Shown piece by piece: positions 1 through 9,643 of a stretch of 64,000 nt of DNA. Numbering within the stretch: position 1 is the first letter of the stretch; each line of letters starts with the position of its first letter. The stretch lies in NCBI GenBank assembly GCA_963776675.1, contig CAVZNR010000043.1, forward strand, positions 1 through 64,000, read 5' to 3'. The notes below the pieces were generated by a model, which saw only the letters and a list, made by a program, of their open reading frames with translations, did not search any database and was not told where the DNA came from. The stretch comes from Hyphomicrobium_A sp963776675 (GTDB taxonomy: Bacteria > Pseudomonadota > Alphaproteobacteria > Rhizobiales > Hyphomicrobiaceae). Position numbers and translations under genes: made by a program.

Positions 1-928
1 ACGGCGTCGGCGCCTCGTTCAAGCCCGCCGCGTCGATCAGAGCCTTGAGGCCGATGTTGCGCCGCCAGCGCATCACTTGCAGGCCCTGCGAAACATAGGC
101 GCGGTTGAGGCCGGTGAGCGGCACCACGTCGGCAACGGTCGCCAGCGCCACCAGATCGAGCTCGCTCATCAGGTCGGGCTCGGGCGTGCCTTTCGCGTAG
201 AAGCCGCGCCGGCGTAGCTCGCGCGTGGTCGCCACCAGCACCAGGAAAACGACCCCGGCTGCGCAGAGGTTGCCCAGCCCCGACACGTCGTCCTGGCGGT
301 TGGGATTGACGAGTGCGGCCACCGCAGGCAGCTCCTCGTCGGCCTGATGGTGATCGATGACGACCACGTCGCATTTCAGTGCCGCGGCGCGCGCTAAGGG
401 CTCGGCGCTCGTCGTGCCGCAATCGACGGTGACGATGAGGCGCGCGCCTTCCTTGATCAGCGTCTCGATCGCCGTCACGTTGGGCCCGTAGCCTTCGAAC
501 AGGCGGTCGGGAATGTAGATGCGCGCTTGCACCCCGTGATGCCTGAGGAAGCGGTAGACCAGCGCCGACGACGAGGCGCCGTCGACGTCGTAGTCACCGA
601 ACAGCGCCACCGGCTCGCGCTTCTCGATGGCGTCGGCAAGGCGCGCGGCGGCGGCATCCATGTCGCGCAGCGTCGAGGGGTCCGGCATCAGCTCCTTGAT
701 CGTGGGGTTGAGCATGATTGGCACGTCCTGCAGCGCAAAGCCGCGCGCGGCAAGCACGCGGCCCAGCAGCTCGGGCAGTCCGTGCTGCTGGCTGATGGCG
801 GCGGCCTGCGGCGCCTGCTCGGGCCCGAGACGCTCGCGCCATGCAAGCCCGCGTGCGGAGGCGCCGACGCCGAGGAACGGCGGCCGCTCGTCCACAGACA
901 GCACCTCTTTCTTGCGCACCGCGCCCAT
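1..928 (-). CDS. recJ: Single-stranded-DNA-specific exonuclease RecJ (N-terminal part, cut by window edge)
   Basis: RecJ degrades single-stranded DNA 5' to 3' in RecF-pathway recombination and mismatch repair. The visible 309 residues read MGAVRKKEVLSVDERPPFLG at the start and carry the DHH-phosphoesterase motifs in order: DYDVDG near residues 112-117 (motif I), the DCGTT block, and DHHQ near residue 180 (motif III). Full RecJ is about 600 residues, so the nuclease core starts here and the rest lies left of the window. The ATG at 926-928 was chosen because the known N-terminal block follows closely. Established alphaproteobacterial gene order places recJ after glpX; here about 4.6 kb of other genes intervene. 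Confidence 0.93.
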   Translation of the reverse strand, partial: MGAVRKKEVLSVDERPPFLGVGASARGLAWRERLGPEQAPQAAAISQQHGLPELLGRVLAARGFALQDVPIMLNPTIKELMPDPSTLRDMDAAAARLADAIEKREPVALFGDYDVDGASSSALVYRFLRHHGVQARIYIPDRLFEGYGPNVTAIETLIKEGARLIVTVDCGTTSAEPLARAAALKCDVVVIDHHQADEELPAVAALVNPNRQDDVSGLGNLCAAGVVFLVLVATTRELRRRGFYAKGTPEPDLMSELDLVALATVADVVPLTGLNRAYVSQGLQVMRWRRNIGLKALIDAAGLNEAPTP

Positions 929-1035
929 GGTCCCGATCCCCTGATTCGCCTTGTCGCGCAGTGCAACATCTGGCGCTCGGGTTGGCGAGACACCGCAACA
1001 CGTTCTCCCCAACTTGCCGGCGGACGTGCGGGCCG

Positions 1036-2151
1036 TCAGCGATCCTGCTGGGTCACGCGCCCGCCGCGCACCGCCAGCAACAGGTTCGACTGGCGCGGAC
1101 GCCAGCGATAGCCGATGCCGAAGTCGAGCGGGCCGGCCCGCTCGCGGTGATAGAGCGCGCCCAGATCGCGCTGATAGTTGCGCGGAAAGATGCTGATCGG
1201 CCCCAGATAGTTGCCGAAGGGATAGAGCCGCCACGTATCTTGCTTGAAATAGCGCAAGGGGATGCCGGAATCGTCCTGCACGATCGCCTCGCTGTTGGCG
1301 AGCACGAAGTCGCGCACCTTGGAGAAGTTGCCCGAGTGCATGAGATAGGACGCACTCTTCAACAGAGCGTCGCCGCGCCCGAGCTTGGCGCAGAATGCCT
1401 CAAAGCCGCTGCGATCGAACCCGCCGTCGGAGACGTCGGTCGAGAAATAGTAGAGCGTGCTTTTCTTGCCGTCCGCGCCGGAGAAGACGATCTTGGCGCC
1501 TTCCGCCGCGCCGCGCGCCTTGCTGCCCTCATCGGGATGCTCATGGCCGTCGGCGTCGAGCGTAATGAGGCTCACGTCGTCGATCGTCTTGCCGGCGCGC
1601 GCCAGAAATACATAGAGGATCGGCAGCGTGCCGGTCAGCCGGCCGCCTCTGAGCTCGTGCTTCATCTTCTTGGTGATGAAGAAGCTGAAGCTCAAAACCG
1701 AGTTGAGCGAACGCTGCAGCCGTCCGACCTCGCCGGCAAGGGCGCCCCGCGACAGCCCCTCGACGTTGGGCACGGGGCCAACCGGCTCCAGCCCGCTCAA
1801 GACGTAGGTCGCCGCGTCGGGAAAGAAGGCATCGGCATAGAGAAAATCAGGCCCGCTGAACATGTAGTAGAGGACGGGCTGGCGTTGCGGGATGTGCTCT
1901 TTCGACCAGGCGCGGATCTTCGTGAGCTGGCGCTTCTCCAGCGCGTCCCAAGCGGTGTCGAAACGCTTGGCGTGGCGCTGCCAGCTGCCGTCATGCGTAA
2001 AGGAGTCCAGTGGCGATCCGGCCGACGGCGGCATGCCGGCTAAGAGCCGCGCGGTATCGGCGGGGCTGGCGTGCTCTTCGGCTTGCGCGGCGACGACCAG
2101 TATGAGCGTCGCGGCCAGCGCGCCCGCTCCCTTCAGCAAACGCCTATTCAT
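1036..2151 (-). CDS. Exported conserved protein of unknown function
   Basis: This encodes 371 residues with a clear Sec-type signal peptide (MNRRLLKGAG, then a hydrophobic run ending AAQAEE near residue 26), so the mature protein should be periplasmic. I do not recognise a named domain. The middle has conserved-looking aromatic blocks such as YYMFSGPDFLYADAFFP (about 95-111) and YFSTDVSDGGF, and no obvious catalytic motif or cysteine cluster. The start codon overlaps the end of the upstream permease gene by 8 bp, so the two are almost certainly co-transcribed and translationally coupled. Its role may be linked to that transporter, which is inference only. Confidence 0.8.
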   Translation of the reverse strand: MNRRLLKGAGALAATLILVVAAQAEEHASPADTARLLAGMPPSAGSPLDSFTHDGSWQRHAKRFDTAWDALEKRQLTKIRAWSKEHIPQRQPVLYYMFSGPDFLYADAFFPDAATYVLSGLEPVGPVPNVEGLSRGALAGEVGRLQRSLNSVLSFSFFITKKMKHELRGGRLTGTLPILYVFLARAGKTIDDVSLITLDADGHEHPDEGSKARGAAEGAKIVFSGADGKKSTLYYFSTDVSDGGFDRSGFEAFCAKLGRGDALLKSASYLMHSGNFSKVRDFVLANSEAIVQDDSGIPLRYFKQDTWRLYPFGNYLGPISIFPRNYQRDLGALYHRERAGPLDFGIGYRWRPRQSNLLLAVRGGRVTQQDR

Positions 2152-3499
2152 TTGCAGTCCCCCCAGAGAGCGCCTGCGCGATTGCGTAGATGCCCAGTCC
2201 GGCCAGCATCACCGCGATGCTGGCAAGCGATTCACTCGTCCGCTCCACGACCAAGTAATACATCATGAACCCCGTGACCGCGAGGAACACCAGCGGCACC
2301 ACCGGATAGCCCCACATGCGGTAGGGGCGCGGCAAATCGGGCCGGCGCACGCGCAGCACGATCACGCCGAGAACGGCCACGAAGGAGCAGAGGGTCAGGG
2401 CGAACTGTATGAACTCGAGCACGGCCTCGAACGAGCCGGTGAGCAGCAGCAGCGTGGTGACCGTCAGCTGGAAGAGAATGGCGACGACCGGCGCCCCGTT
2501 GGCGCTGCGCCGCGAGAAGGGGCGCAACATGGGGATGTCCTCGCCCATCACCATGGTGACGCGGGGGCCGATCCAGGTCATGGCGCTGATCGAGGAGACG
2601 AGCCCGAGGCAGATCAGCGCCCCCACGATGCGGCCGCCCGCCTCCCCGAAAATGTGCTTGCCGGCGATCAGCGCCACGTCGATCTGCCCGGCCATGGCCG
2701 AGATCGGCGTCGAATAGAGGAAGACGGCGTTGAGCCCGACGTAGAGCCCCAGCACCACCAGCGTGGCCATGACCAGCGCGCGCGGCAGGCTGCGCTGCGG
2801 ATCCTTGATTTCCCCGACGATGTAGGTCGACGCGTTCCATCCTGAGTAGGCATACATGACGAACACGAGCCCCACCGCGAATGGTGCAGCCGTCACGTAG
2901 TGCAGATCGGCGGCGGAGGGCGCAAACGAGATCGGCTGCGGATCGGCGATCGCAAAGCCGGCGACGATGAACACCAGAATGAGCGCGAGCTTGAGTCCGG
3001 TCGCGGCATTGTGGAAGGTGGCGCCAAGACCGACGCCGCGCAAATGCACGAGCGCGACCAGCCACACGGCCGCGAGCCCGAGCGCCAGCGGCGGCGCGCC
3101 CGGGACCACACCGGCGAAGTATTGCCCGAACGCCATGGCGGCGAGCGCCACGGGCGCGGCGAAGCCGACGGTCGCCGAAACCCAGCCGGCGACGAAGCCG
3201 ACCGCCGGTCCGAAAATGCGCGACAGGAAGTTGTACTCGCCACCCGAGCGCGGCAGCGCCGCACCGAGCTCGGCGTAGGACAAGGCTCCGCACAAGGCCG
3301 CGACGCCGCCCACCACCCACAACAGCAGCACGGAGAATCCGGACGGGATGTCGGCGACCTGGAAGCCAAGGCTGGTGAACACGCCGATACCGATCATGTC
3401 GGCGACGGCAACGGCCGCCGCCGTGACCGTCGAAACGTTGCGCACCTCCGCGGGGCGCTCCTCGGAGGCGGGGGCGCCAATGGTGCTCGCGACTGCCAT
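2144..3499 (-). CDS. APC-superfamily amino acid/polyamine permease
   Basis: This is a 451-residue integral membrane protein with about 12 hydrophobic segments, the usual size for amino acid-polyamine-organocation carriers. The N-terminal region shows the APC signature in TM1 (ADMIGIGVFTSLGF, about 33-46) and the GxLSYAELG-type motif in TM2 (GALSYAELGAALPRSGGEY). A cytoplasmic loop motif GEIKDPQRSLPRAL (about 236-249) is also typical. It should act in the inner membrane as a proton- or exchange-driven amino acid carrier; the substrate cannot be read from the sequence. It is the first gene of a two-gene operon with the exported protein at 1036-2151 (8 bp overlap). Confidence 0.9.
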   Translation of the reverse strand: MAVASTIGAPASEERPAEVRNVSTVTAAAVAVADMIGIGVFTSLGFQVADIPSGFSVLLLWVVGGVAALCGALSYAELGAALPRSGGEYNFLSRIFGPAVGFVAGWVSATVGFAAPVALAAMAFGQYFAGVVPGAPPLALGLAAVWLVALVHLRGVGLGATFHNAATGLKLALILVFIVAGFAIADPQPISFAPSAADLHYVTAAPFAVGLVFVMYAYSGWNASTYIVGEIKDPQRSLPRALVMATLVVLGLYVGLNAVFLYSTPISAMAGQIDVALIAGKHIFGEAGGRIVGALICLGLVSSISAMTWIGPRVTMVMGEDIPMLRPFSRRSANGAPVVAILFQLTVTTLLLLTGSFEAVLEFIQFALTLCSFVAVLGVIVLRVRRPDLPRPYRMWGYPVVPLVFLAVTGFMMYYLVVERTSESLASIAVMLAGLGIYAIAQALSGGTANE

Positions 3500-3751
3500 G
3501 GAGGAGCCTTGGGCGTGTGGGCGTTCGTGCCTTGGAGAAGCCTAGAAGACCGTATCTGCTCCGACAATTGGCTAACTGATTTGTCCCAATCGAGTTGCCG
3601 AATTGCACCGTCAGGGCGGTACCGGGCTCCGGGCAGGGGCGGCAAAGCGCCTGCTTCCGCCCATCGTCTCGACATCATTCGTTGGTTCAAACTTAAGGCC
3701 CCTAAGGCACTGTCCGGGGACACTGTCCGGAAAGGGAACGGAGAGGGGGAA

Positions 3752-4783
3752 ATGCAGCTTTTGCGAGGAAAGATCGCCGCCGCGTGCATCGGCGCGAGCC
3801 TTCTGCTCCTGCCCGTTGGCGTCTCGGCGGACGCGATCAACGATTTGCTCGTGAGCCTGCAAGTGCCGGCGCCGCAGCGCGTCTACGCGCGCAGCGCGCC
3901 TTTGCGCAAGAGCCGCACCGAGCTCGTGCCCTTCAAGACCGCGCCCTTCCCCTACGACGGCCTGATCGCCGGCACGGACAAACCCTTCCTCGACGTGGAG
4001 GAGGACGGCCGGCGCGGGCACAAGACGCCCTTCGGCCGCCTCTACTGGGAGGACGAGACCTACTCTGACAGCCGCGTGCTCCTGCACATCCCCAAGGGCT
4101 TCGACGTCCGCAAGCCGTCGGTGATGATCGTCTTCTTCCACGGCCACGGCGCCACCTTGCGCCGCGACGTGCTGCGCCGACAGCGCGTTCCCGCACAGAT
4201 CACCGCGTCCGGCGTCAACGCGGTGCTGGTCGCACCGCAGCTCGCCGTCAATGCCGCCAACTCCAGCGCCGGCAAGTTCTGGGAGCCCGGCGCCTTCCGC
4301 CGTTTCATCGACGAGGCCGCCGAGAAGCTCGCGGCACTGCACGGCGATCGGCGCTCGATCGGCACTTTCGATTCCATGCCCATCGTGCTCGTCGCCTACA
4401 GCGGTGGCTATCTACCGGCTGCGTGGTGCGCCTCCAAAGGCGGTCTGGGCCCGCGCGTGCGCGGCGTCATCCTGCTCGACGCGCTTTATGGCGAGGTCGA
4501 CAAGTTCGCCTCCTGGATCGCGCGCGACCGCTCGGCCTTTTTCGTCTCGACCTATCTGGGCTCGACCGAGGACAAGAACGCCGAGCTCGAGCGTGTCCTC
4601 GCCGAGCGCGCCGTCGACATCGACACCGCCCTCGAGTCGCGCCTCGATCCCGGCAGCGTCACCATCTTTCCCGGTGCCACGGGCGCCACCACCAAGATCA
4701 ATCATCGCGATCTCGTCACGCACGCCTGGGTCGACTATCCCGTGGCCGACCTATTGCGGCGCCTGCGCCAGTACCGCCGCTGA
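3752..4783 (+). CDS. Exported alpha/beta-hydrolase-like protein
   Basis: This encodes 343 residues. The ATG at 3752 follows a GAGAGGGGG ribosome-binding sequence and begins a signal peptide (hydrophobic CIGASLLLLPVGVSA, cleavage near residue 26), so the much longer upstream open frame is not coding. After an IVFFHGHGATLRR block, typical of the oxyanion strand of alpha/beta hydrolases, a nucleophile-elbow-like AYSGGYLPAA sits near residues 218-227, followed by VILLDALYG. An Asp/His pair could be supplied by the C-terminal INHRDLVTHAW block. The likely role is a periplasmic hydrolase or esterase of unknown substrate. It converges with the next gene, one base apart. Confidence 0.82.
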   Translation: MQLLRGKIAAACIGASLLLLPVGVSADAINDLLVSLQVPAPQRVYARSAPLRKSRTELVPFKTAPFPYDGLIAGTDKPFLDVEEDGRRGHKTPFGRLYWEDETYSDSRVLLHIPKGFDVRKPSVMIVFFHGHGATLRRDVLRRQRVPAQITASGVNAVLVAPQLAVNAANSSAGKFWEPGAFRRFIDEAAEKLAALHGDRRSIGTFDSMPIVLVAYSGGYLPAAWCASKGGLGPRVRGVILLDALYGEVDKFASWIARDRSAFFVSTYLGSTEDKNAELERVLAERAVDIDTALESRLDPGSVTIFPGATGATTKINHRDLVTHAWVDYPVADLLRRLRQYRR

Positions 4784-4784
4784 T

Positions 4785-5327
4785 CTAGCTGCGGTAGTAG
4801 CGCCACAGCCGCACCAGCGTGCGCTCGATCTCTGCGGGTGGCTGGTTGAAAGGCTCCAGGTTCACGCGCACCACGTTGCTCGCGCCCATCGACCACGGCA
4901 GCCGCATCAACGAGCGATGGAACGGCAGCTTGCGCCAGTCCGCGACCAGCGCCTGCGACAACAGCATGTTGAGCCCGATCTGCAGCTCGTGAATGGTGCT
5001 GGCGCGCTGCGCGATTTCCACCACCGCGATGCGGTCGATCGCGCGCCAGCGGATGAGCCCGAAGCCCTGGATGAAAATGCCGTACTGATTGGCGCCGAGC
5101 GTGGGGCGACCCGTCTCGAGCAGGGGAAAGTTGTAGTAGGCGATGGCCGTCGCGATGACGCCGAGCACGAGCCACACGATATGCCCCGAGACCCACGCCC
5201 CCGCCAGCATGACGGCGCCCATGATGGCGACGACGTAGACGGGGAATTGGATCTCGTCACGGTTGTAGGTGACCGAGTAGCCCCCGACGTTGCGCTCGTC
5301 TACGCTCTTTTCTTCCGAATGCGCCAT
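4785..5327 (-). CDS. Small inner-membrane protein of unknown function
   Basis: This encodes 180 residues. The ATG at 5327 (MAHSEEKSVDERNVGGYSVT) is preferred over an in-frame start 18 bp upstream because the homology-like region starts here. Two adjacent hydrophobic segments (YVVAIMGAVMLAGAWVSG and IVWLVLGVIATAIAYY, about 28-62) form a membrane hairpin. The rest is a cytoplasmic domain of short beta-like stretches (GIFIQGFGLIRWRAIDRIAVVEI), reminiscent of bacterial PH-like domains; that resemblance is only an impression. It lies between glpX and the convergent hydrolase gene and may be transcribed after glpX. Confidence 0.72.
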   Translation of the reverse strand: MAHSEEKSVDERNVGGYSVTYNRDEIQFPVYVVAIMGAVMLAGAWVSGHIVWLVLGVIATAIAYYNFPLLETGRPTLGANQYGIFIQGFGLIRWRAIDRIAVVEIAQRASTIHELQIGLNMLLSQALVADWRKLPFHRSLMRLPWSMGASNVVRVNLEPFNQPPAEIERTLVRLWRYYRS

Positions 5328-5511
5328 GACGCCATCTTCGGGCAAAGCGGCGGCGGGTCAACCGGAGATGAGGCGGCCGCGCCTTTCTCCGTCAAAAAAG
5401 CGGACAGATGCGTGCGGCTGCCTGCCCGGGACGGACGAGCATCACGACAGACTAAGCGTCATTGCATGAATTTACGGCAGCGCCATCGCCTGCCTGAAGT
5501 CTACTCGCACC

Positions 5512-6501
5512 TCAGCCAATGAAGCGCGAACCGATATCGCGGAAGGTCGTCTTGACGCGGCGCACGGTGCCGGTGTGTGCACGCATGACGACCAATTCCG
5601 TCTCGGCGAAGTCGCCGCGGAAGCGCACGCCGTCCAAGAGCGAGCCGTCGGTGACGCCCGTCGCCGACACGATCACGTCGCCCGAAGCCATGTCCTCCAG
5701 CAGATACTTGCGATTGATGTCGTCGATGCCCATCGACTTGGCACGCACGCGCTCGTCGTCGTTCTGCGGCATCAGCCGGCCCTGCATCTGCCCGCCGATG
5801 CAGCGCAGCGCGCCCGCCGCCAGCACGCCCTCCGGCGCACCGCCGAGCCCCAGATAGATGTCGATGCCGGTCTCGTCCGGATCGGTGGTCCAGATGACGC
5901 CGGCGATGTCGCCGTCGGGAATGAGCTGCACCGCGGCGCCCACCTCGCGCACCGCCGCGATCAGATCGGCGTGGCGTGGACGGTCGAGGATGCAGGCGGT
6001 GATCTCGCCGATCGGCACGCCCTTCGCCGCCGCCAGCGCCTTGAGGTTGTCGCCGGGCGAGGCGTCGAGATCGACAAGGCCCGGTGCGTAGCCGGGGCCG
6101 ATGGCGATCTTGTTCATGTACATGTCGGGCGCGTGCAGCAGGCCGCCGCGCTCGGCGATCGCCAGCACGGCGAGCGCGTTCGGCATCGCCTTGGCGCAAA
6201 TGGTGGTGCCCTCCAGCGGATCGACGGCGATGTCGACCTCGGGTCCCTCGCCCGCGCCCACCTTCTCGCCGATGTAAAGCATCGGCGCCTCGTCCATCTC
6301 GCCCTCGCCGATGACGACGGTGCCTCGGATCTGCAGCTTCGCGAGCTCGCGGCGCATGGCATCGACGGCGGCCTTGTCGGCGGCCTTCTCGGCTCCGCGC
6401 CCGCGCAGACGGGCAGCAGCGATGGCTGCGGCTTCCGTCACCCGCGTCACCTCGAGCACGAGCACGCGGTCGAGCCCGGACTTGACGTTGTGCTCTGTCA
6501 T
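5512..6501 (-). CDS. glpX: Class II fructose-1,6-bisphosphatase (GlpX type)
   Basis: GlpX hydrolyses fructose 1,6-bisphosphate to fructose 6-phosphate and phosphate in gluconeogenesis, in the cytoplasm, with divalent metal. The 329-residue length is normal. Diagnostic motifs are GEGEMDEAPML (about 65-75) and DPLEGTT (94-100), which bind metal and phosphate; the later stretch LGGAPEGVLAAGALRCIGGQMQGRL is also characteristic. It lies 17 bp downstream of hom on the same strand, matching the aminotransferase-hom-glpX order seen across Hyphomicrobiales, so it is likely the third gene of that operon. Confidence 0.96.
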   Translation of the reverse strand: MTEHNVKSGLDRVLVLEVTRVTEAAAIAAARLRGRGAEKAADKAAVDAMRRELAKLQIRGTVVIGEGEMDEAPMLYIGEKVGAGEGPEVDIAVDPLEGTTICAKAMPNALAVLAIAERGGLLHAPDMYMNKIAIGPGYAPGLVDLDASPGDNLKALAAAKGVPIGEITACILDRPRHADLIAAVREVGAAVQLIPDGDIAGVIWTTDPDETGIDIYLGLGGAPEGVLAAGALRCIGGQMQGRLMPQNDDERVRAKSMGIDDINRKYLLEDMASGDVIVSATGVTDGSLLDGVRFRGDFAETELVVMRAHTGTVRRVKTTFRDIGSRFIG

Positions 6502-6518
6502 GGCTGTCCCTCCGCCGC

Positions 6519-7863
6519 CTATGGCCGGTCGTCCCCGTTGAGCTTCTCGATGCGGATGACTTGTGGCCGCTCGGAAACCTTGCCGTCCTTCTCGATCGCT
6601 CCCACCGCCCGGCGGATCGCCTCCTCCGTGGTCTCGTGCGTGATGATCACCACCAGCGCCGGTGCGCCCGGTTTCAGGCGCGCCCCGATGCCCGGCAGCG
6701 CCGAGCGCGGGCGCCGCTGCACGATGCTCTCGATCGAAATCTCCTCATCACCCATGCGCTTGGCGATGGCCGCCATGGCGCCGGGCCGGTCGAAAACGGA
6801 AAGCCGCACGTAGTAGGCACCCTGATGCTCGCCGAGCTTGGCCTTCTTATACGGCTTGAGGTTGCGGGTGTGTGTCACCAGCGGCGGCATGACGCCGCCC
6901 CGCGCGATGTCCAGAATATCGCTGGCGACGGCCGAGGCCGTCGGGTGGGCGCCGGCGCCCGGACCGATGAGCAGGAGGCTGCCGCAGTAGTCGGCATCGA
7001 TGGCGACCGCGTTGGTGACACCCGACACCTCGGCAATCGCGGAGTCCTTGGGCACCATCGCCGGATTGACGCGCCCCTCGATGCCGCCCTCGCTGCGAGT
7101 GGCGACGCCCAGAAGCTTGATGCGATAGCCCATGTCCTCGGCCGCCTCGATATCGGCCTCGGTGATCGTCTCGATGCCCTCGACGTGGATCTGGTCGAAG
7201 GCGACCTCGGTGCCGAAGGCGAGGCTCGTCAGGATGGCGAGCTTGTGCGCCGTATCGAAGCCGCCGATGTCGAAGGTGGGATCGGCCTCCGCGTAGCCGC
7301 GCGCCTGCGCCTCCTTCAAGACCTCCGCGAAGGAACGGTGCTCGTCCTCCATGGTGGTGAGGATGTAATTGCAGGTGCCGTTGAGAATGCCGTAGACGCG
7401 CCGCACCTCGTTGGCGGCTGAGCGACTCCCTCAGCGTCTTGATGACGGGGATGCCGCCGGCAACTGCGGCTTCGAAGTTCAAGGCGACGCCGTTCGCCTC
7501 GGCGAGCTTGGCAAGCGCCACGCCGTGCTCGGCGAGCAGCGCCTTGTTGGCGGTGACCACGTGCTTGCCGGCCTTGAGCGCCGCCTCGACGGCCGCCTTG
7601 GCGACGCCCTCGGCGCCGCCGATCAGCTCCACGAAAACCGAGATGTCGGGATCGGCGGCAAGCTTTACCGGGTCGTCGACCCAGCGCATGCCGTCGAGCT
7701 TGATGCCCCGGTCCTTACCCTTGCTGCGCGCCGATACGGCGGCCACGCGGATCTGCCGCCCGACGCGCTCGGCGAGCCGCTCACTATGGTGATCGAGCAA
7801 TTGGAGGAGACCTGCGCCGACGGTGCCAAGGCCGGCGACACCCAGGGTAAGAGGCTTTTGCAT
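6519..7863 (-). CDS. hom: Homoserine dehydrogenase, frameshifted in this sequence
   Basis: Hom reduces aspartate semialdehyde to homoserine with NAD(P)H in threonine/methionine synthesis. The N-terminal frame shows the Rossmann motif GVAGLGTVGAGLL and the catalytic region ending GGIPVIKTLRESLS. It then loses frame, and a second frame continues ANEVRRVYGILNGTCNYIL through to a C-terminal ACT domain (YYVRLSVFDRPGAMAAIAKR). Removing one C at about 7416-7417 (reading AGC-GCC instead of AGCCGCC on the coding strand) restores one protein of about 447 residues, the normal size. The gene is usually essential in prototrophs, so a sequencing or assembly insertion is likelier than true loss. It lies 14 bp after the aminotransferase gene. 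Confidence 0.92.
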
Positions 7864-7877
7864 GCGAACGTGATGGA

Positions 7878-9104
7878 TTACCGGCTGGCTTTTTGCGGAA
7901 TCGGGATCACGTTATGCATGGTTTCCGGGGCCTGAGCGAGGAACTTTTTGAGGTTCCTGGCGGCTTGGCGGATGCGGTGCTCGTTCTCCACCAGCGCGAT
8001 GCGGATGAAGCCTTCCCCATACTCGCCGAAGCCGAGGCCCGGCGACACCGCAATGCCCGCCTGCTCGATCAAAAGCTTGGCAAATTCGACCGAGCCCAGC
8101 GCCTTGAACGGCTCCGGCAGCGGGGCCCAGGCGAACATGGTCGCGGGCGGCGGCGGAATCTCCCAACCGGCGCGCCCGAAGGTCTCCACCAGGCAGTCGC
8201 GGCGCTTGTGATAGGTGGTGCGGATCTCCTCCACGCACGCTTGCGGCCCGTTGAGCGCCGCCGCCGCGGCCACCTGCACCGGGGTGAAGGCCCCGTAGTC
8301 GAGATACGACTTGATGCGCGCCAGCGCCGCGATGAGGCGCTCGTTGCCCACCGCAAAGCCCATGCGCCAGCCGGGCATGTTGTAGGTCTTGGACAGCGAG
8401 GTGAATTCCACCGCGATGTCGATGGCGCCCGGCACCTGCAGGACCGACGGCGGCGGATTGCCGTCGAAGTAGATCTCTGCGTAGGCGACGTCGGACAGAA
8501 TGATCAGGTCGAGCCGCTTCGCCAGCTCCACGGCGTCCCTGTAGAAGTCGAGGTCCGCCGTCATCGCCGTCGGGTTCGACGGATAGGACAGCACCAGCGC
8601 CAAGGGCTTGGGGATCGTGTGCTTGCACGCGCGCTCCACCAGCCGCAGGAACTCCTCGCCGGTGCCGGCAGGAAGGTGGCGGATGGCGGCGCCGCACAAC
8701 AGGAAGCCGAACTCGTGAATGGGATAGGTCGGATTGGGAACCAGGATCACGTCGCCCGGCGCCGTGATCGCCTGCGCCATGTTGGCGAAGCCTTCCTTGG
8801 AGCCGAGCGTGGCGACGATCTGCGTTTCCGGATCGAGCTTCACGCCGAAGCGGCGGTCGTAGTAGGCCGCTTGCGCGCGCCGCAGACCGGGAATGCCTTT
8901 CGAAGCCGAGTAGCGATGCGTGCGCGGCTTGGAGACCGTCTCGATCAGCTTGTCGACGATGTGCTGCGGCGTGGGCAGATCGGGATTGCCCATCCCCAGG
9001 TCGATGATGTCGGCGCCGCGCGCACGCGCGGCTGCCTTCAGCCGGTTGACCTCGGCGAAGACGTAAGGCGGTAAGCGCTTGATCCGATGGAACTCCTGGT
9101 GCAA
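7878..9104 (-). CDS. Class I/II PLP aminotransferase, LL-diaminopimelate/alanine aminotransferase type
   Basis: This 408-residue fold-type I aminotransferase has the DLGMGNPDLPTP N-terminal block, a substrate-binding PNPTYPIHEFGF stretch, and the PLP lysine in TSLSKTYNMPGWRMGF (lysine near residue 236). Annotated relatives are called LL-diaminopimelate aminotransferase or AlaC-like alanine/glutamate aminotransferase; the sequence alone does not separate these. It is the first gene of the hom-glpX operon, a context that suggests amino acid metabolism of the aspartate family. No frame disruption is seen. Confidence 0.93.
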   Translation of the reverse strand: MHQEFHRIKRLPPYVFAEVNRLKAAARARGADIIDLGMGNPDLPTPQHIVDKLIETVSKPRTHRYSASKGIPGLRRAQAAYYDRRFGVKLDPETQIVATLGSKEGFANMAQAITAPGDVILVPNPTYPIHEFGFLLCGAAIRHLPAGTGEEFLRLVERACKHTIPKPLALVLSYPSNPTAMTADLDFYRDAVELAKRLDLIILSDVAYAEIYFDGNPPPSVLQVPGAIDIAVEFTSLSKTYNMPGWRMGFAVGNERLIAALARIKSYLDYGAFTPVQVAAAAALNGPQACVEEIRTTYHKRRDCLVETFGRAGWEIPPPPATMFAWAPLPEPFKALGSVEFAKLLIEQAGIAVSPGLGFGEYGEGFIRIALVENEHRIRQAARNLKKFLAQAPETMHNVIPIPQKASR

Positions 9105-9198
9105 GGCAGCCTCGCAGCTCTGGCAAGCGGTCGTTGAAGCGTGTTTACGCCCGGCCAGGGTATCCCGTCAAAGGGCGTTGAGATCTCGCCCGCCATCC

Positions 9199-9453
9199 TT
9201 AGCGGGACTGCTCGATCTGCTGCTCGGCATCTTGCTCGTGAGTCACTCTTACTCTGTTAAGCTCGTCGACCGCCTTCTTCCTTTCCTCCGGCGACAGTGC
9301 CGTCGAGGAGGTGGGCCCGAGATCGGGAAGCGGCGTCTGGATGGAGGTGCTGCACCCGCCGAGAAGCAACAGCATCAACCCGGCCGCGGGCAGCGTCGCC
9401 GCGACGCAATATGTGGCCCAGTGACTGCCTTTCCCCCGCTGCATTGCCCTCAT
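9199..9453 (-). CDS. Small lipoprotein, function unknown
   Basis: This encodes about 84 residues. A hydrophobic segment ends in the lipobox LLGGC, so it should be lipidated and outer- or inner-membrane anchored. The mature part is short and polar (STSIQTPLPDLGPTSSTALS, then a charged helix rich in E, K and R). The start is uncertain: ATGs at 9453 and 9444 and a GTG at 9474 are in frame. It stands alone between the aminotransferase operon and phaC, in divergent orientation to phaC. No known family is recognised. Confidence 0.68.
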   Translation of the reverse strand: MRAMQRGKGSHWATYCVAATLPAAGLMLLLLGGCSTSIQTPLPDLGPTSSTALSPEERKKAVDELNRVRVTHEQDAEQQIEQSR

Positions 9454-9643
9454 ACGCTCTCTACCCTTGCGCACAGCTCAGAATTGCGCGATTCGGATGC
9501 CCCGACACAGCGTCAACCTAGCATCCCTCTTATCCACAAGTCACAGTGACACTAGGTCCGCAATGTCGCAAAACCTTGGCAGCGGATGGGTAGATGCCGT
9601 ACGGGCACACACGCTGAAATAAAGACTCGGTTCAGAAGGCTAC

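Noticed and set aside
841..2043. A 400-codon open frame on the plus strand
   Set aside because: It is antisense to recJ and the exported protein gene, both better supported by motifs and a signal peptide.
6519..7863. Programmed +1 frameshifting in hom, ABC-F, parC and other genes
   Set aside because: The sites share no slippery sequence or stimulatory structure, and lie in genes not known for recoding; insertion errors explain all of them.
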